The translations under genes were made by a program, and so were the position numbers. Below the pieces are notes generated by a model. That model had not been told where the DNA came from. It saw only the letters and a program-made list of their open reading frames with translations, and searched no databases. DNA of 64,000 nt from UBA6244 sp041582875 (GTDB lineage: Bacteria; Bacteroidota; Bacteroidia; Bacteroidales; F082). Shown here in pieces: positions 42,174 to 49,764 of the stretch; positions within the stretch are counted from its first letter, which is position 1, and every line of letters begins with the position of its first letter. The stretch is from assembly GCA_041582875.1 (NCBI GenBank), contig JBFHGX010000002.1:1-64000 (forward strand), in the 5' to 3' direction.

Positions 42174-42541
42174 CTAAACTAAAACATTTGATGGATTTCC
42201 ATACTGAAACCCATTTAAAATGACCATTGAAAAACCTGATTTTACATTGATAAAGTCAGGTTTTAGTGTTTTAACAACTTCCAAAATAACAAAATCGCTA
42301 TTTAGAATGATTTAAAAATATCATATCCATTTGATTGCTAATATTTTAAAGCCATTCATCAGCCTCTCAACACAATTTAATTTAATTCTAAATTACCGAT
42401 CTTTAAGACTGATTTTCAGGCGTTTTAATAAATGTGATTTATGTCTCGTTATTTTGCAACATATGTATCTATCTGACTGTATGTAACAAAGGGCCTTGTA
42501 TCCTCATTTAGAGTAAATTGGCTTATTTAAAATATTGCATA
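42174..42541. promoter_or_regulatory. Long non-coding leader region upstream of psrA
   Basis: About 370 bases without a credible gene. It holds the hairpin terminator of the small membrane protein (42230-42265) and the motif ATGTGATTTATGT at 42432-42444, which also occurs at 41771-41783 in front of regulator C. The second copy lies about 110 bases before the psrA promoter element. Probable control region for the psr operon. Confidence 0.5.
42230..42265 (+). terminator. Terminator-like hairpin after the small membrane protein
   Basis: AAAACCTGA / TCAGGTTTT stem with further partial pairing inside (TTT / AAA), then a short T-run. Confidence 0.65.
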
Positions 42542-42549
42542 TAATTTTG
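42542..42549 (+). promoter_or_regulatory. Promoter element of the psr operon
   Basis: TAATTTTG (TAnnTTTG) with TTG at 42518-42520 as a possible -33 element; 68 bases before the ATG at 42617. Confidence 0.55.
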
Positions 42550-42616
42550 TTCAATAATATATTGAGCTTTTTATATATAAAGCATCTAAAATACATTGCT
42601 AAATAACTCTGAAATA

Positions 42617-44863
42617 ATGAAAACGAGAAGAGAGTTTATTAAAATTTCAGCTGCAGGAGCAGGAGTAGCTGCCGTTGGATTGAGTACCATCAATATTGCT
42701 GGTCTCAATTTGGCTAGTGCAGCCAATAATGTTTCAGCAGTAAGCGACGAGGAAATGACTTCCTTTCCCACCTATTGTGAAGTGTGCTTCTGGAAATGTG
42801 CTGGCTGGACTTACGTTGATAAAAACAATAATATCCGGAAGATTATCGGAAATGTTGACGACCCTCACTGTAACGGGAGATTATGCCCCAGAGGAACAGG
42901 AGGAGTTGGTATGTATACAGACGAAGATCGGTTGAAAACGCCTCTTATTCGTGAAACCGTAAATGGAAAAGCTGCTTTCCGCAAAGCATCCTGGGATGAA
43001 GCCCTTGATTTGGTGGCCTCCAAAATGAAAGAGGTTGCAGAAAAACATGGCCCTGAATCCTTTGCACTGTTTAATCATGGTGCTCCTGGAGCACATTTCA
43101 AACATCTGCTGCATGCATATGGAAGCGAAAACGAGGGAGAACCTGCTTGGGCCCAATGTCGTGGACCACGCGAAGTAGGATTTTCTGCCACCTTTGGCAG
43201 CTGGATAGGCTCTCCGGAACCAACTGATATCCGCGATACAAACTGTCTTGTTTTGATTGGATCTCATATCGGTGAAAACATGCACAATGGTCAGGTTCAA
43301 GAGGTTGCTGATATTATTGGTCGTGATGCAACCATCATTACAGTTGATCCCCGTTTGAGTACGGTAGCTTCGAAATCCAAATATTGGTTACCCATTAAAC
43401 CGGCAACGGATATTGCGCTGCTTTTGTCATGGATTCATGTATTGATTTATGAAAACCTTTACGATAAAGCTTATGTGGAACAATACACCATGGGCTTTGA
43501 ACAACTAAAAGAGCATGTAAAAAATATGACTCCTGAGTGGGCATATGGAATCACAACCATTGAACCTTCAATAATAAGAAAAACCGCCCGAGAAATGGCC
43601 AATGCTGCTCCAGCAGTTATTGTTCACCCCGGAAGACATGTGGTTTGGTATGGCGATGATAGCCAACGTGAAAGAGCCATCGCTATTATGAACGCACTAT
43701 TGGGCTCATGGGGCAAAAGGGGTGGCTTCTACTTTAAAGAAAGTCTTCCTATTCCAAAATATCCACACCCCAAATATCCACATGCTCATTGGACCTGGAA
43801 AGACAATTTGGATGGAAAATATCCGCTCTCGGCCATGGCAATTACAACTGAATTACTTGCGGCATCTATTCCTGAATTTGACTACAAACATCAAATTAAA
43901 GCATGGATTGTTGCTGGAACCAATCTGCCACTTACCATACCTAACAAGGAGCTTTTCAAAACAGCAGCAGAATCCGTTGAATTTATTTGTGTAGTAGACA
44001 CCATGCCGATGGATATTACCGGTTATGCTGATGTAATCTTACCAGAATGTACATATCTAGAAAGATATGACACTTTGCGATCAGCCCCTCACCGTCAACC
44101 TAACGTGGCACTTCGTATGCCAGCTGTTCAACCCAAATATGAAACAAAACCATCTTGGTGGATCGCAAAACAATTGGGCGAAAGACTTGGTCTGGGCGAA
44201 TATTTCGACTATGATGACTATGAAGAGGTGATTAGCTGGCAACTGGAAAAATTAGGAACCTCTTTGGAGGAAATGAAAAAGATAGGCGTAAAAATGTTCG
44301 ATCGTCAATCTGGGCCACTCTATCTGGCAGATGGAGAAGACTATCATTTCAACACCAATTCTGGAAAAATTGAGTTATACTCAACCGAATTTGCAGATCT
44401 GGGCTTTGATCCTATGCCAAACTTCACCAAACATCCGGAACCTGAAGAAGGATTCTACCGACTTATATATGGACGCGCCCCAATGCACACTTTTTCACGA
44501 ACTTCGAACAACCACAACTTGTTTGATTTGATGAATGAAAATGCCGTATGGGTTAATCCTAAAGTAGCTAAATTATGGGACTTGAAAACTGGTCAAATGG
44601 TTTGGCTTCAAAACCAGGACGGAATTGTTTCTAAATTCCCGATAAAAGTCCGTGTAACTGAGCGCATCCGCTGGGATTCAGTATACATGGTACATGGATT
44701 TGGACATGACAATAAAAAATTAAGCCGCACTTATGGTCGCGGAGCCAGTGATACACAATTAATTACAAATGTTATGGTTGACCCAATGATGGGAGGTACC
44801 GGAATGAGAGGAAACTTTGTGACTTTCATTATTGAAAACCCAGGAAAGGAGGCTGAAGTATGA
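42617..44863 (+). CDS. psrA: Polysulfide/thiosulfate reductase molybdopterin subunit (PsrA/PhsA-like)
   Basis: 748 residues, the size of PsrA/PhsA. A twin-arginine signal (TRREFIKISAAGAG) sends the folded protein to the periplasm. [4Fe-4S] ligands Cys54-x2-Cys57-x3-Cys61 and Cys90 are present; Cys181 (AQCRGPREVG) is the probable molybdenum ligand, as expected for sulfur-compound reductases. Molybdopterin-binding segments (NCLVLIGSHIGENMHNGQ and the C-terminal YGRAPMHTFSRTSNN) follow. Overlaps psrB by 4 bases. Reduces polysulfide, thiosulfate or similar, or works in reverse; the exact substrate cannot be read from sequence. Confidence 0.87.
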   Translation: MKTRREFIKISAAGAGVAAVGLSTINIAGLNLASAANNVSAVSDEEMTSFPTYCEVCFWKCAGWTYVDKNNNIRKIIGNVDDPHCNGRLCPRGTGGVGMYTDEDRLKTPLIRETVNGKAAFRKASWDEALDLVASKMKEVAEKHGPESFALFNHGAPGAHFKHLLHAYGSENEGEPAWAQCRGPREVGFSATFGSWIGSPEPTDIRDTNCLVLIGSHIGENMHNGQVQEVADIIGRDATIITVDPRLSTVASKSKYWLPIKPATDIALLLSWIHVLIYENLYDKAYVEQYTMGFEQLKEHVKNMTPEWAYGITTIEPSIIRKTAREMANAAPAVIVHPGRHVVWYGDDSQRERAIAIMNALLGSWGKRGGFYFKESLPIPKYPHPKYPHAHWTWKDNLDGKYPLSAMAITTELLAASIPEFDYKHQIKAWIVAGTNLPLTIPNKELFKTAAESVEFICVVDTMPMDITGYADVILPECTYLERYDTLRSAPHRQPNVALRMPAVQPKYETKPSWWIAKQLGERLGLGEYFDYDDYEEVISWQLEKLGTSLEEMKKIGVKMFDRQSGPLYLADGEDYHFNTNSGKIELYSTEFADLGFDPMPNFTKHPEPEEGFYRLIYGRAPMHTFSRTSNNHNLFDLMNENAVWVNPKVAKLWDLKTGQMVWLQNQDGIVSKFPIKVRVTERIRWDSVYMVHGFGHDNKKLSRTYGRGASDTQLITNVMVDPMMGGTGMRGNFVTFIIENPGKEAEV

Positions 44864-45393
44864 GATACGCGATGGCCATAGACACCAAAAAATGTGTCGG
44901 TTGCAGTGACTGTGTAGTCGCTTGTCAAACAGAAAACAACGTTCCTCACGGCTATTGCCGCGACTGGATTGTTGAAAATGTAAATGGCAGTTATCCGATA
45001 GTAGAAGTTGAACTTCGGTCGGAACGCTGTAACCACTGCGAAAACTCCCCATGTGTACGTTGTTGTCCAACAGGAGCAAGTCACATTGTTGATGGTGGAA
45101 TTGTATTGGTAACACACAATGAATGTATTGGTTGTGGGGCCTGCATCGAATCATGCCCTTATGATGCAAGATATTCTCATCCTGAAGGTTATGTAGACAA
45201 ATGCACCTTCTGTCAGCATCGTCTCGAAAAAGGACAAAACACGGCTTGTGTGGAAGTATGCCCAACGAAATGCTTGCATTTTGGAGACATTGACGATCCT
45301 TATAGTGATGTTTCTTTGGCACTTAAAAACAGAACCTGGAAAGTTTTAGCTCCGGAAGCAGGTACCAAACCTCAATTATATTTCCTAACCTAA
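44860..45393 (+). CDS. psrB: Polysulfide reductase iron-sulfur subunit (PsrB-like)
   Basis: 177 residues with four [4Fe-4S] cysteine clusters: CVGCSDCVVAC, CNHCENSPCVRCC, CIGCGACIESC, and C-x2-C...C (CTFCQHR, CVEVC, CP). This is the standard electron-transfer subunit between the molybdopterin subunit and the NrfD anchor. No signal of its own, so it is exported with PsrA. ATGA overlap with psrA and 16 bases to psrC. Confidence 0.94.
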   Translation: MRYAMAIDTKKCVGCSDCVVACQTENNVPHGYCRDWIVENVNGSYPIVEVELRSERCNHCENSPCVRCCPTGASHIVDGGIVLVTHNECIGCGACIESCPYDARYSHPEGYVDKCTFCQHRLEKGQNTACVEVCPTKCLHFGDIDDPYSDVSLALKNRTWKVLAPEAGTKPQLYFLT

Positions 45394-45409
45394 AAAAAAG
45401 CGTATCAGC

Positions 45410-46351
45410 ATGAAAGAAGAATTATTTGTTAGTGGACGTAATATCCCAAACATCGATCCATTCCTACATATCTGGCATTGGCAAATTCCGCTCTACCTTT
45501 TTCTGGGGGGATTGGCCGCAGGAATTTTATTTTTTGCCGGTTTATTTACCGTAATGGGTAAAGAAAAAGAAATGCCTACAACTGTAAAATGGGCACCATT
45601 TTTGGTTCCTATTGCATTGGTTTTAGGATTGTTTGCCTTATTTCTTGATTTAAAACATGAGATGTATTTCTGGCGTTTGTACACAACCATTCGCATGGAG
45701 TCCCCCATGTCGTGGGGAGCATGGACTTTAATGATTGTTACACCTTTATCCATGATATGGGCCGCAACCTATTTAAAAGAATTGCTTCCGGAATGGAACT
45801 GGAAATTCAAATTCGTTGAACAAATCATCGAATTTTTTATTGAAAAAAGAAAAGAAATGGCCTGGGCCATGATGTTTCTAGCCGTAATTTTAGGTGTATA
45901 TACAGGCATTTTACTGTCGGCGTTCAATGCGCGACCACTTTGGAACACCTCAATATTAGGCCCCTTATTTTTAGTTTCAGGTTTATCAACAGGATTAGCA
46001 ACCATCATCTGGATGTCGAAAGACAAAAAAGAAAGAAATATTTTAAGTAAAATAGACATCGTACTTATAGCAGTTGAACTCTTTCTGATTGTTCATTTGT
46101 TCATGGGATTTCTTGCAGCTTCGGAGGTTCAAATTGAGGCAGCTGAGCTATTCTTAGGAGGAGCATTTACAGTAACTTTCTGGGTTTTTGTAGTCATTCT
46201 CGGACTTATTTTTCCGCTTATTCTGGAAATACTCGAACTTAACGGATTTCACATCCCTATCTGGATACCGGCATTGCTCATTCTTATTGGCGGACTCGTT
46301 TTCCGTTTTGTAATGGTTGAAGCTGGTCAAATCACCCGTTACCTTTATTAA
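45410..46351 (+). CDS. psrC: NrfD/PsrC-family quinone-linked membrane subunit
   Basis: 313 residues and about eight membrane helices, the usual NrfD/PsrC size. The first helix contains HWQIPLYLFLGGLAAGILFF, the family signature. It binds quinol/quinone and exchanges electrons with PsrB. Third gene of the psr operon; 17 bases to the first YeeE gene. Confidence 0.92.
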   Translation: MKEELFVSGRNIPNIDPFLHIWHWQIPLYLFLGGLAAGILFFAGLFTVMGKEKEMPTTVKWAPFLVPIALVLGLFALFLDLKHEMYFWRLYTTIRMESPMSWGAWTLMIVTPLSMIWAATYLKELLPEWNWKFKFVEQIIEFFIEKRKEMAWAMMFLAVILGVYTGILLSAFNARPLWNTSILGPLFLVSGLSTGLATIIWMSKDKKERNILSKIDIVLIAVELFLIVHLFMGFLAASEVQIEAAELFLGGAFTVTFWVFVVILGLIFPLILEILELNGFHIPIWIPALLILIGGLVFRFVMVEAGQITRYLY

Positions 46352-46368
46352 CATTAACGTATTTTACT

Positions 46369-46905
46369 ATGAATCAACACATAAACAATTCTGATCGACC
46401 AAAATATATCAATCCGTATTTTGGAGGTATTTTATTAGGACTTGTGCTTTTAGCTACATTCTACATCACAGGAAGAGGTTTAGGAGCAAGTGGAGCTATT
46501 AAAAGTGCTGTAGTTACTGCCGTTGACAAGGTAGCCCCTACCCATGCTGAGAAGAACACTTTCATGAGCAAATTTATTTCTGATGATGAATCACCGATGT
46601 ACAATTGGCTGGTTTTCGAATCATTGGGAATATTTATTGGTGGTATTCTGTCAGGTGCACTTTTTGGGAGAATTAAAAAACTTAGAATTGAAAAATCACC
46701 TAAAATATCTAACAAAACGAGGTTAATTGCTGCCGCAATTGGTGGTATTCTGTTCGGAATAGGAAGTCAGTTTGGAAGAGGCTGCTCAAGTGGCGCGGCA
46801 CTTAGCGGAACGGGGTCGTTTGCTTTTGGGGGACTCATCGTTATGATTACCATGTTTGGCTCAGGCTACCTGATTGCCTATTTTTTCAGAAAATTGTGGA
46901 TTTAA
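46369..46905 (+). CDS. YeeE/YedE (TsuA) family half-channel, N-terminal type
   Basis: 178 residues, four or five membrane helices. The motif FGRGCSSGAALSGTGSFAFGG matches the conserved Gly-Cys-x-Ser-Gly segment of YeeE/YedE proteins, where the Cys takes part in thiosulfate passage in TsuA. Full-length family members contain two such halves; here the halves are separate genes. 19 bases to the second half. Likely substrates: thiosulfate or protein-bound sulfane sulfur. Confidence 0.85.
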   Translation: MNQHINNSDRPKYINPYFGGILLGLVLLATFYITGRGLGASGAIKSAVVTAVDKVAPTHAEKNTFMSKFISDDESPMYNWLVFESLGIFIGGILSGALFGRIKKLRIEKSPKISNKTRLIAAAIGGILFGIGSQFGRGCSSGAALSGTGSFAFGGLIVMITMFGSGYLIAYFFRKLWI

Positions 46906-46924
46906 ACTTTTAAACTAAAAAACT

Positions 46925-47527
46925 ATGGGACCTTTAATACCTCAAGGAATAATACCAATGGGCTGGGATTTTGTAATTGCTATCCTATTGGGCATCGCTT
47001 TTGGATTTGTGCTTGAAGCCTCTGGGTTTTCATCATCAAGAAACATTACCGGTGTTTTTTACGGTTACAATTTCGTTGTTCTTCGCGTATTTTTTACCGC
47101 TGTTATCGTGGCCATGATCGGCCTTCAATATTTCGATTATTTTGGTTGGATTGACTTGGATCAAATATACGTATTACCCACCTATTTGGCACCTATGCTG
47201 GTAGGAGGAGTAATCATGGGTTTTGGATTTATTCTTGGCGGATTCTGTCCTGGAACAAGTTACACAGCTATTGCCATTGGAAAACTCGACGCTATTGTCT
47301 TTACCGGTGGTCTGTTTTTAGGCATCTTCCTATTTTCAGAAATATACCCATTTATCGAACCATTTTACACTTCAGGTAATATGGGAAACATCACCATTGG
47401 TGAATTTTTTGGTATCTCAAATACTTTGATAACCTTCATTTTTGTTATCATCGGTGTAGTAGCTTTTTACGTCACATGGCTAATTGAAAAACGGGTAAGA
47501 AAAACCATTACGGAGTATAAATTTTAA
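46925..47527 (+). CDS. YeeE/YedE (TsuA) family half-channel, C-terminal type
   Basis: 200 residues, about five membrane helices. It has GFVLEASGFSSSRNITG near residue 25 and the family motif ILGGFCPGTSYTAIAIGKLDA near residue 100, whose Cys is the partner of the Cys in the preceding protein in full-length relatives. 4 bases before the first GGC-tailed rhodanese, so translation is tightly linked. Confidence 0.86.
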   Translation: MGPLIPQGIIPMGWDFVIAILLGIAFGFVLEASGFSSSRNITGVFYGYNFVVLRVFFTAVIVAMIGLQYFDYFGWIDLDQIYVLPTYLAPMLVGGVIMGFGFILGGFCPGTSYTAIAIGKLDAIVFTGGLFLGIFLFSEIYPFIEPFYTSGNMGNITIGEFFGISNTLITFIFVIIGVVAFYVTWLIEKRVRKTITEYKF

Positions 47528-47531
47528 TATC

Positions 47532-48143
47532 ATGAATAAGAACTATATCATTCTGATGGGCATACTCATTCTGCTTGCTGCAGGATTGCTGGTATTACCT
47601 GAAAAGAATAATTCAAAAGAACTTAACCCGGAACTTCTGATGTGGGATATTGTACAGCCTACTCGCTATGTTTCTACAGATGAAGTGGCCAAAATGATTA
47701 TCGAACACGATCCGCTTCTTATGCTTGTAGATGTTAGATCTGAAGAAGAGTATCAAGCTTTTTCGTTGACCAAGGCATTTAATTTGCCTCTCGACAGTTT
47801 TGCGTTGGATTATGTAAAAGAAGCGCTTACTGTTGAAGACGAAAACATTGTACTTTATTCCAATGATGACCTTAAAGCTGACCAAGCGTGGGTAATTGCC
47901 AAGAGACTTGGCATAAACAATATTTATGTTCTAAAAGGTGGACTAAATTGTTGGATCGAGACCATCATCAAACCTGAAGCTCCGGACGAAACAGCTCCAA
48001 CTACTGCATGGGATAATTACTCTTTCCGTAAAGGCGCCAGTATGTATTTTACAGGAGCTGAAATTTCTGCACCACAAGAAATAAGCACTGAAGTCATCGT
48101 TACAAGAAAGAAAAAAGCCAAAGTCGCCGAAGGTGGTTGTTAA
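47532..48143 (+). CDS. Membrane-anchored rhodanese-fold protein lacking the catalytic Cys, GGC tail
   Basis: 203 residues. One N-terminal membrane helix (YIILMGILILLAAGLLVLP) with a basic start should place the rest in the periplasm. Rhodanese fold: LVDVRSEEEYQAF near residue 65, but the catalytic position is Ser110 (IVLYSNDDLKADQA) where active enzymes have Cys. Cys140 lies in LKGGLNCW. A 60-residue extension ends TRKKKAKVAEGGC with Cys203 last before TAA. Shares the final 12 residues with the next protein although the domains are diverged. In Wolinella the rhodanese Sud hands polysulfide sulfur to Psr; this protein may do so through its tail Cys (inference). Confidence 0.86.
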   Translation: MNKNYIILMGILILLAAGLLVLPEKNNSKELNPELLMWDIVQPTRYVSTDEVAKMIIEHDPLLMLVDVRSEEEYQAFSLTKAFNLPLDSFALDYVKEALTVEDENIVLYSNDDLKADQAWVIAKRLGINNIYVLKGGLNCWIETIIKPEAPDETAPTTAWDNYSFRKGASMYFTGAEISAPQEISTEVIVTRKKKAKVAEGGC

Positions 48144-48163
48144 CCAATAAAAAAATAGAAACC

Positions 48164-48802
48164 ATGCATATCCACGAGTTAAATCCCAAAAAAACAATGA
48201 TTACGCTCATCCTGTTTGTAACGGTAATCATTATCGGACTTATTACACTTTCCAAACCCCGACTTTCATATACTATATCACCAGAACAAACCATCGAAAT
48301 GGTTCAGTTCGATGAGGGTTTTGTATATCCCTACGAACTTGAAGACATCCTTAACAAAACCATTGATACGGTAATACTTATTGATATCCGAAATACGTTC
48401 CAATACGGAAGAGGGCATATTCCGACTGCTGAAAACATCTCAGCTGTTGAGTTGCTTTCAAAAGACAATATAAAAAGACTGGAAGAGCTTAAAAACGCTG
48501 GGCAGGCTGTGTTAATATACGGCAACACACTTACCGAAGCCAACGGTCCTTTTATGGTGTTACGTCAAATAGGATTTGATAATGTAAAAGCCCTCATGGG
48601 AGGTTACGATTACTACAAAGAATGGCAAGATATGCTTGGTGATTCTTATGCTGATGATTCTTATTTCATGGGGGCAGCCGACTACGATTTTGCTGAAGAA
48701 GCCGCCAACGCATTGGCCATTGAAAACACAAGCTCTGACACCAAAATGAATGTAACCTTTGAGCGTAAGAAAAAAGCTAAAGTAGCTGAGGGAGGTTGTT
48801 AA
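48164..48802 (+). CDS. Membrane-anchored rhodanese-fold protein whose only Cys is the C-terminal GGC
   Basis: 212 residues from the ATG at 48164 (a TTG at 48137 overlaps the previous gene). N-terminal membrane helix (MITLILFVTVIIIGLITL) after a basic start. Rhodanese fold: ILIDIRNTFQYGRGHIPTAENI near residue 70; the catalytic position is Gly120 (VLIYGNTLTEANG). The protein has no cysteine at all except Cys212 at the end of RKKKAKVAEGGC. Last gene of the psr operon, 20 bases after its paralogue, with a terminator 10 bases on. Any sulfur chemistry must use the tail Cys. Confidence 0.87.
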   Translation: MHIHELNPKKTMITLILFVTVIIIGLITLSKPRLSYTISPEQTIEMVQFDEGFVYPYELEDILNKTIDTVILIDIRNTFQYGRGHIPTAENISAVELLSKDNIKRLEELKNAGQAVLIYGNTLTEANGPFMVLRQIGFDNVKALMGGYDYYKEWQDMLGDSYADDSYFMGAADYDFAEEAANALAIENTSSDTKMNVTFERKKKAKVAEGGC

Positions 48803-48812
48803 AAAGTTAGAT

Positions 48813-48843
48813 AAAAAAAGGGGGCATAAGCCCCCTTTTTTTT
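48813..48843. terminator. Bidirectional terminator after the psr operon
   Basis: AAAAAAAGGGGG / CCCCCTTTTTTT stem with a 6-base loop; T-tracts on both strands, facing regulator D. Confidence 0.94.
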
Positions 48844-48858
48844 GGGAAATAAATTTCA

Positions 48859-49554
48859 TTATCCGTTTTTTGAAACATTAACGAGTCGTGGGTAATCAAT
48901 AATCTTTATGCTTTTACCAATGATTTCGATAATACCGTCTTTACGGAATTCAGACAATGTACGGATAGTGTTTTCAGTGGTCATCGATATCATCTCACCC
49001 ACTTCACGACGGGTAATGGGCATTTTAAATTCATGTTTTTGAAAAATGCGGTCAGCCAACATTAACAAAATATAGGCAACCCGACCCCGGACTTGTTTCT
49101 GATTTAATTCAAACTGAATATTGATCACCTCTTCTGAAATTTTACTGATCTTATTAAGCAAACGCATGGCAAAATAATGATTGGTTTTTACCACACTTTT
49201 TATGGCTGTTAAACGAATTTCACATACGTGCGTCTCTTCCAAAGCCGCAACCGAATAATTATATACATTTCCAGAAAAAACACTTAGTAAATTAATAAAC
49301 TCACCCGGACGACTTATCCCTAAAATATGATCTTTGCCAAATTTATCAGTGCGGTATATCTTTACTAATCCCTTGCGGAGATACATAAATGATTGAACTT
49401 TCTGCCCTTCTTTCCTAAGCACTTCGCCTTTGGCAAAAGAGTATTCAACCCGGGATTCATCAATAATACTATGCTCCAAATCGGTTAATTTATCAAAAAG
49501 TAACTTTCTGTAAATACAGGTATTACAAGCTTCAATTTCGGCAGTTCTTTTCAT
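48859..49554 (-). CDS. Crp/Fnr-family transcriptional regulator D
   Basis: 231 residues. N-terminal EACNTCIYRK (Cys10-x2-Cys13), sensor domain (FAKGEVLRKEGQKVQSFMYLRKGLVKIY) and winged helix (TRREVGEMISMTTENTIRTLSEF). Convergent with the psr operon, divergent from tatC. Closest to an FNR/Dnr-like architecture; the ligand is unknown. Confidence 0.86.
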   Translation of the reverse strand: MKRTAEIEACNTCIYRKLLFDKLTDLEHSIIDESRVEYSFAKGEVLRKEGQKVQSFMYLRKGLVKIYRTDKFGKDHILGISRPGEFINLLSVFSGNVYNYSVAALEETHVCEIRLTAIKSVVKTNHYFAMRLLNKISKISEEVINIQFELNQKQVRGRVAYILLMLADRIFQKHEFKMPITRREVGEMISMTTENTIRTLSEFRKDGIIEIIGKSIKIIDYPRLVNVSKNG

Positions 49555-49741
49555 AGATTATCAGTTTTTGATTTAATAGTTGAATTTTACTCACAAGCTC
49601 TAATGTTCAAAAATATGCATTTTTTCATGCAAACCAACATTTTTTTATGAATAAATTAATATCAATATACAAACCATTCAGATTCTTAAAATATCCCGCG
49701 ATATTCCACAAAGCATTTATCTATTCATTTGATGGTTTTGC

Positions 49742-49749
49742 TACTTTTG
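49742..49749 (+). promoter_or_regulatory. Promoter element of tatC
   Basis: TACTTTTG (TAnnTTTG), 15 bases before the ATG at 49765. Confidence 0.5.
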
Positions 49750-49764
49750 ATTTTTATTTGACCA

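Noticed and set aside
42617..44863. Arsenate reductase, nitrate reductase or tetrathionate TtrA as alternatives for the molybdoenzyme
   Set aside because: Length (748 residues), gene order A-B-C with an NrfD anchor, a probable Cys ligand and rhodanese/YeeE neighbours fit Psr/Phs better; TtrA is much longer. The exact substrate stays open.
44759..45322. 187-residue minus-strand frame rich in Cys and His opposite psrB
   Set aside because: It mirrors the codons of the psrB cysteine clusters; no promoter, family match or spacing supports it.
48125..48145. GGC endings as artefacts of frameshift or stop-codon read-through
   Set aside because: All four tails are followed by TAA, and in-frame translation beyond gives no continuation; four independent genes share the ending.
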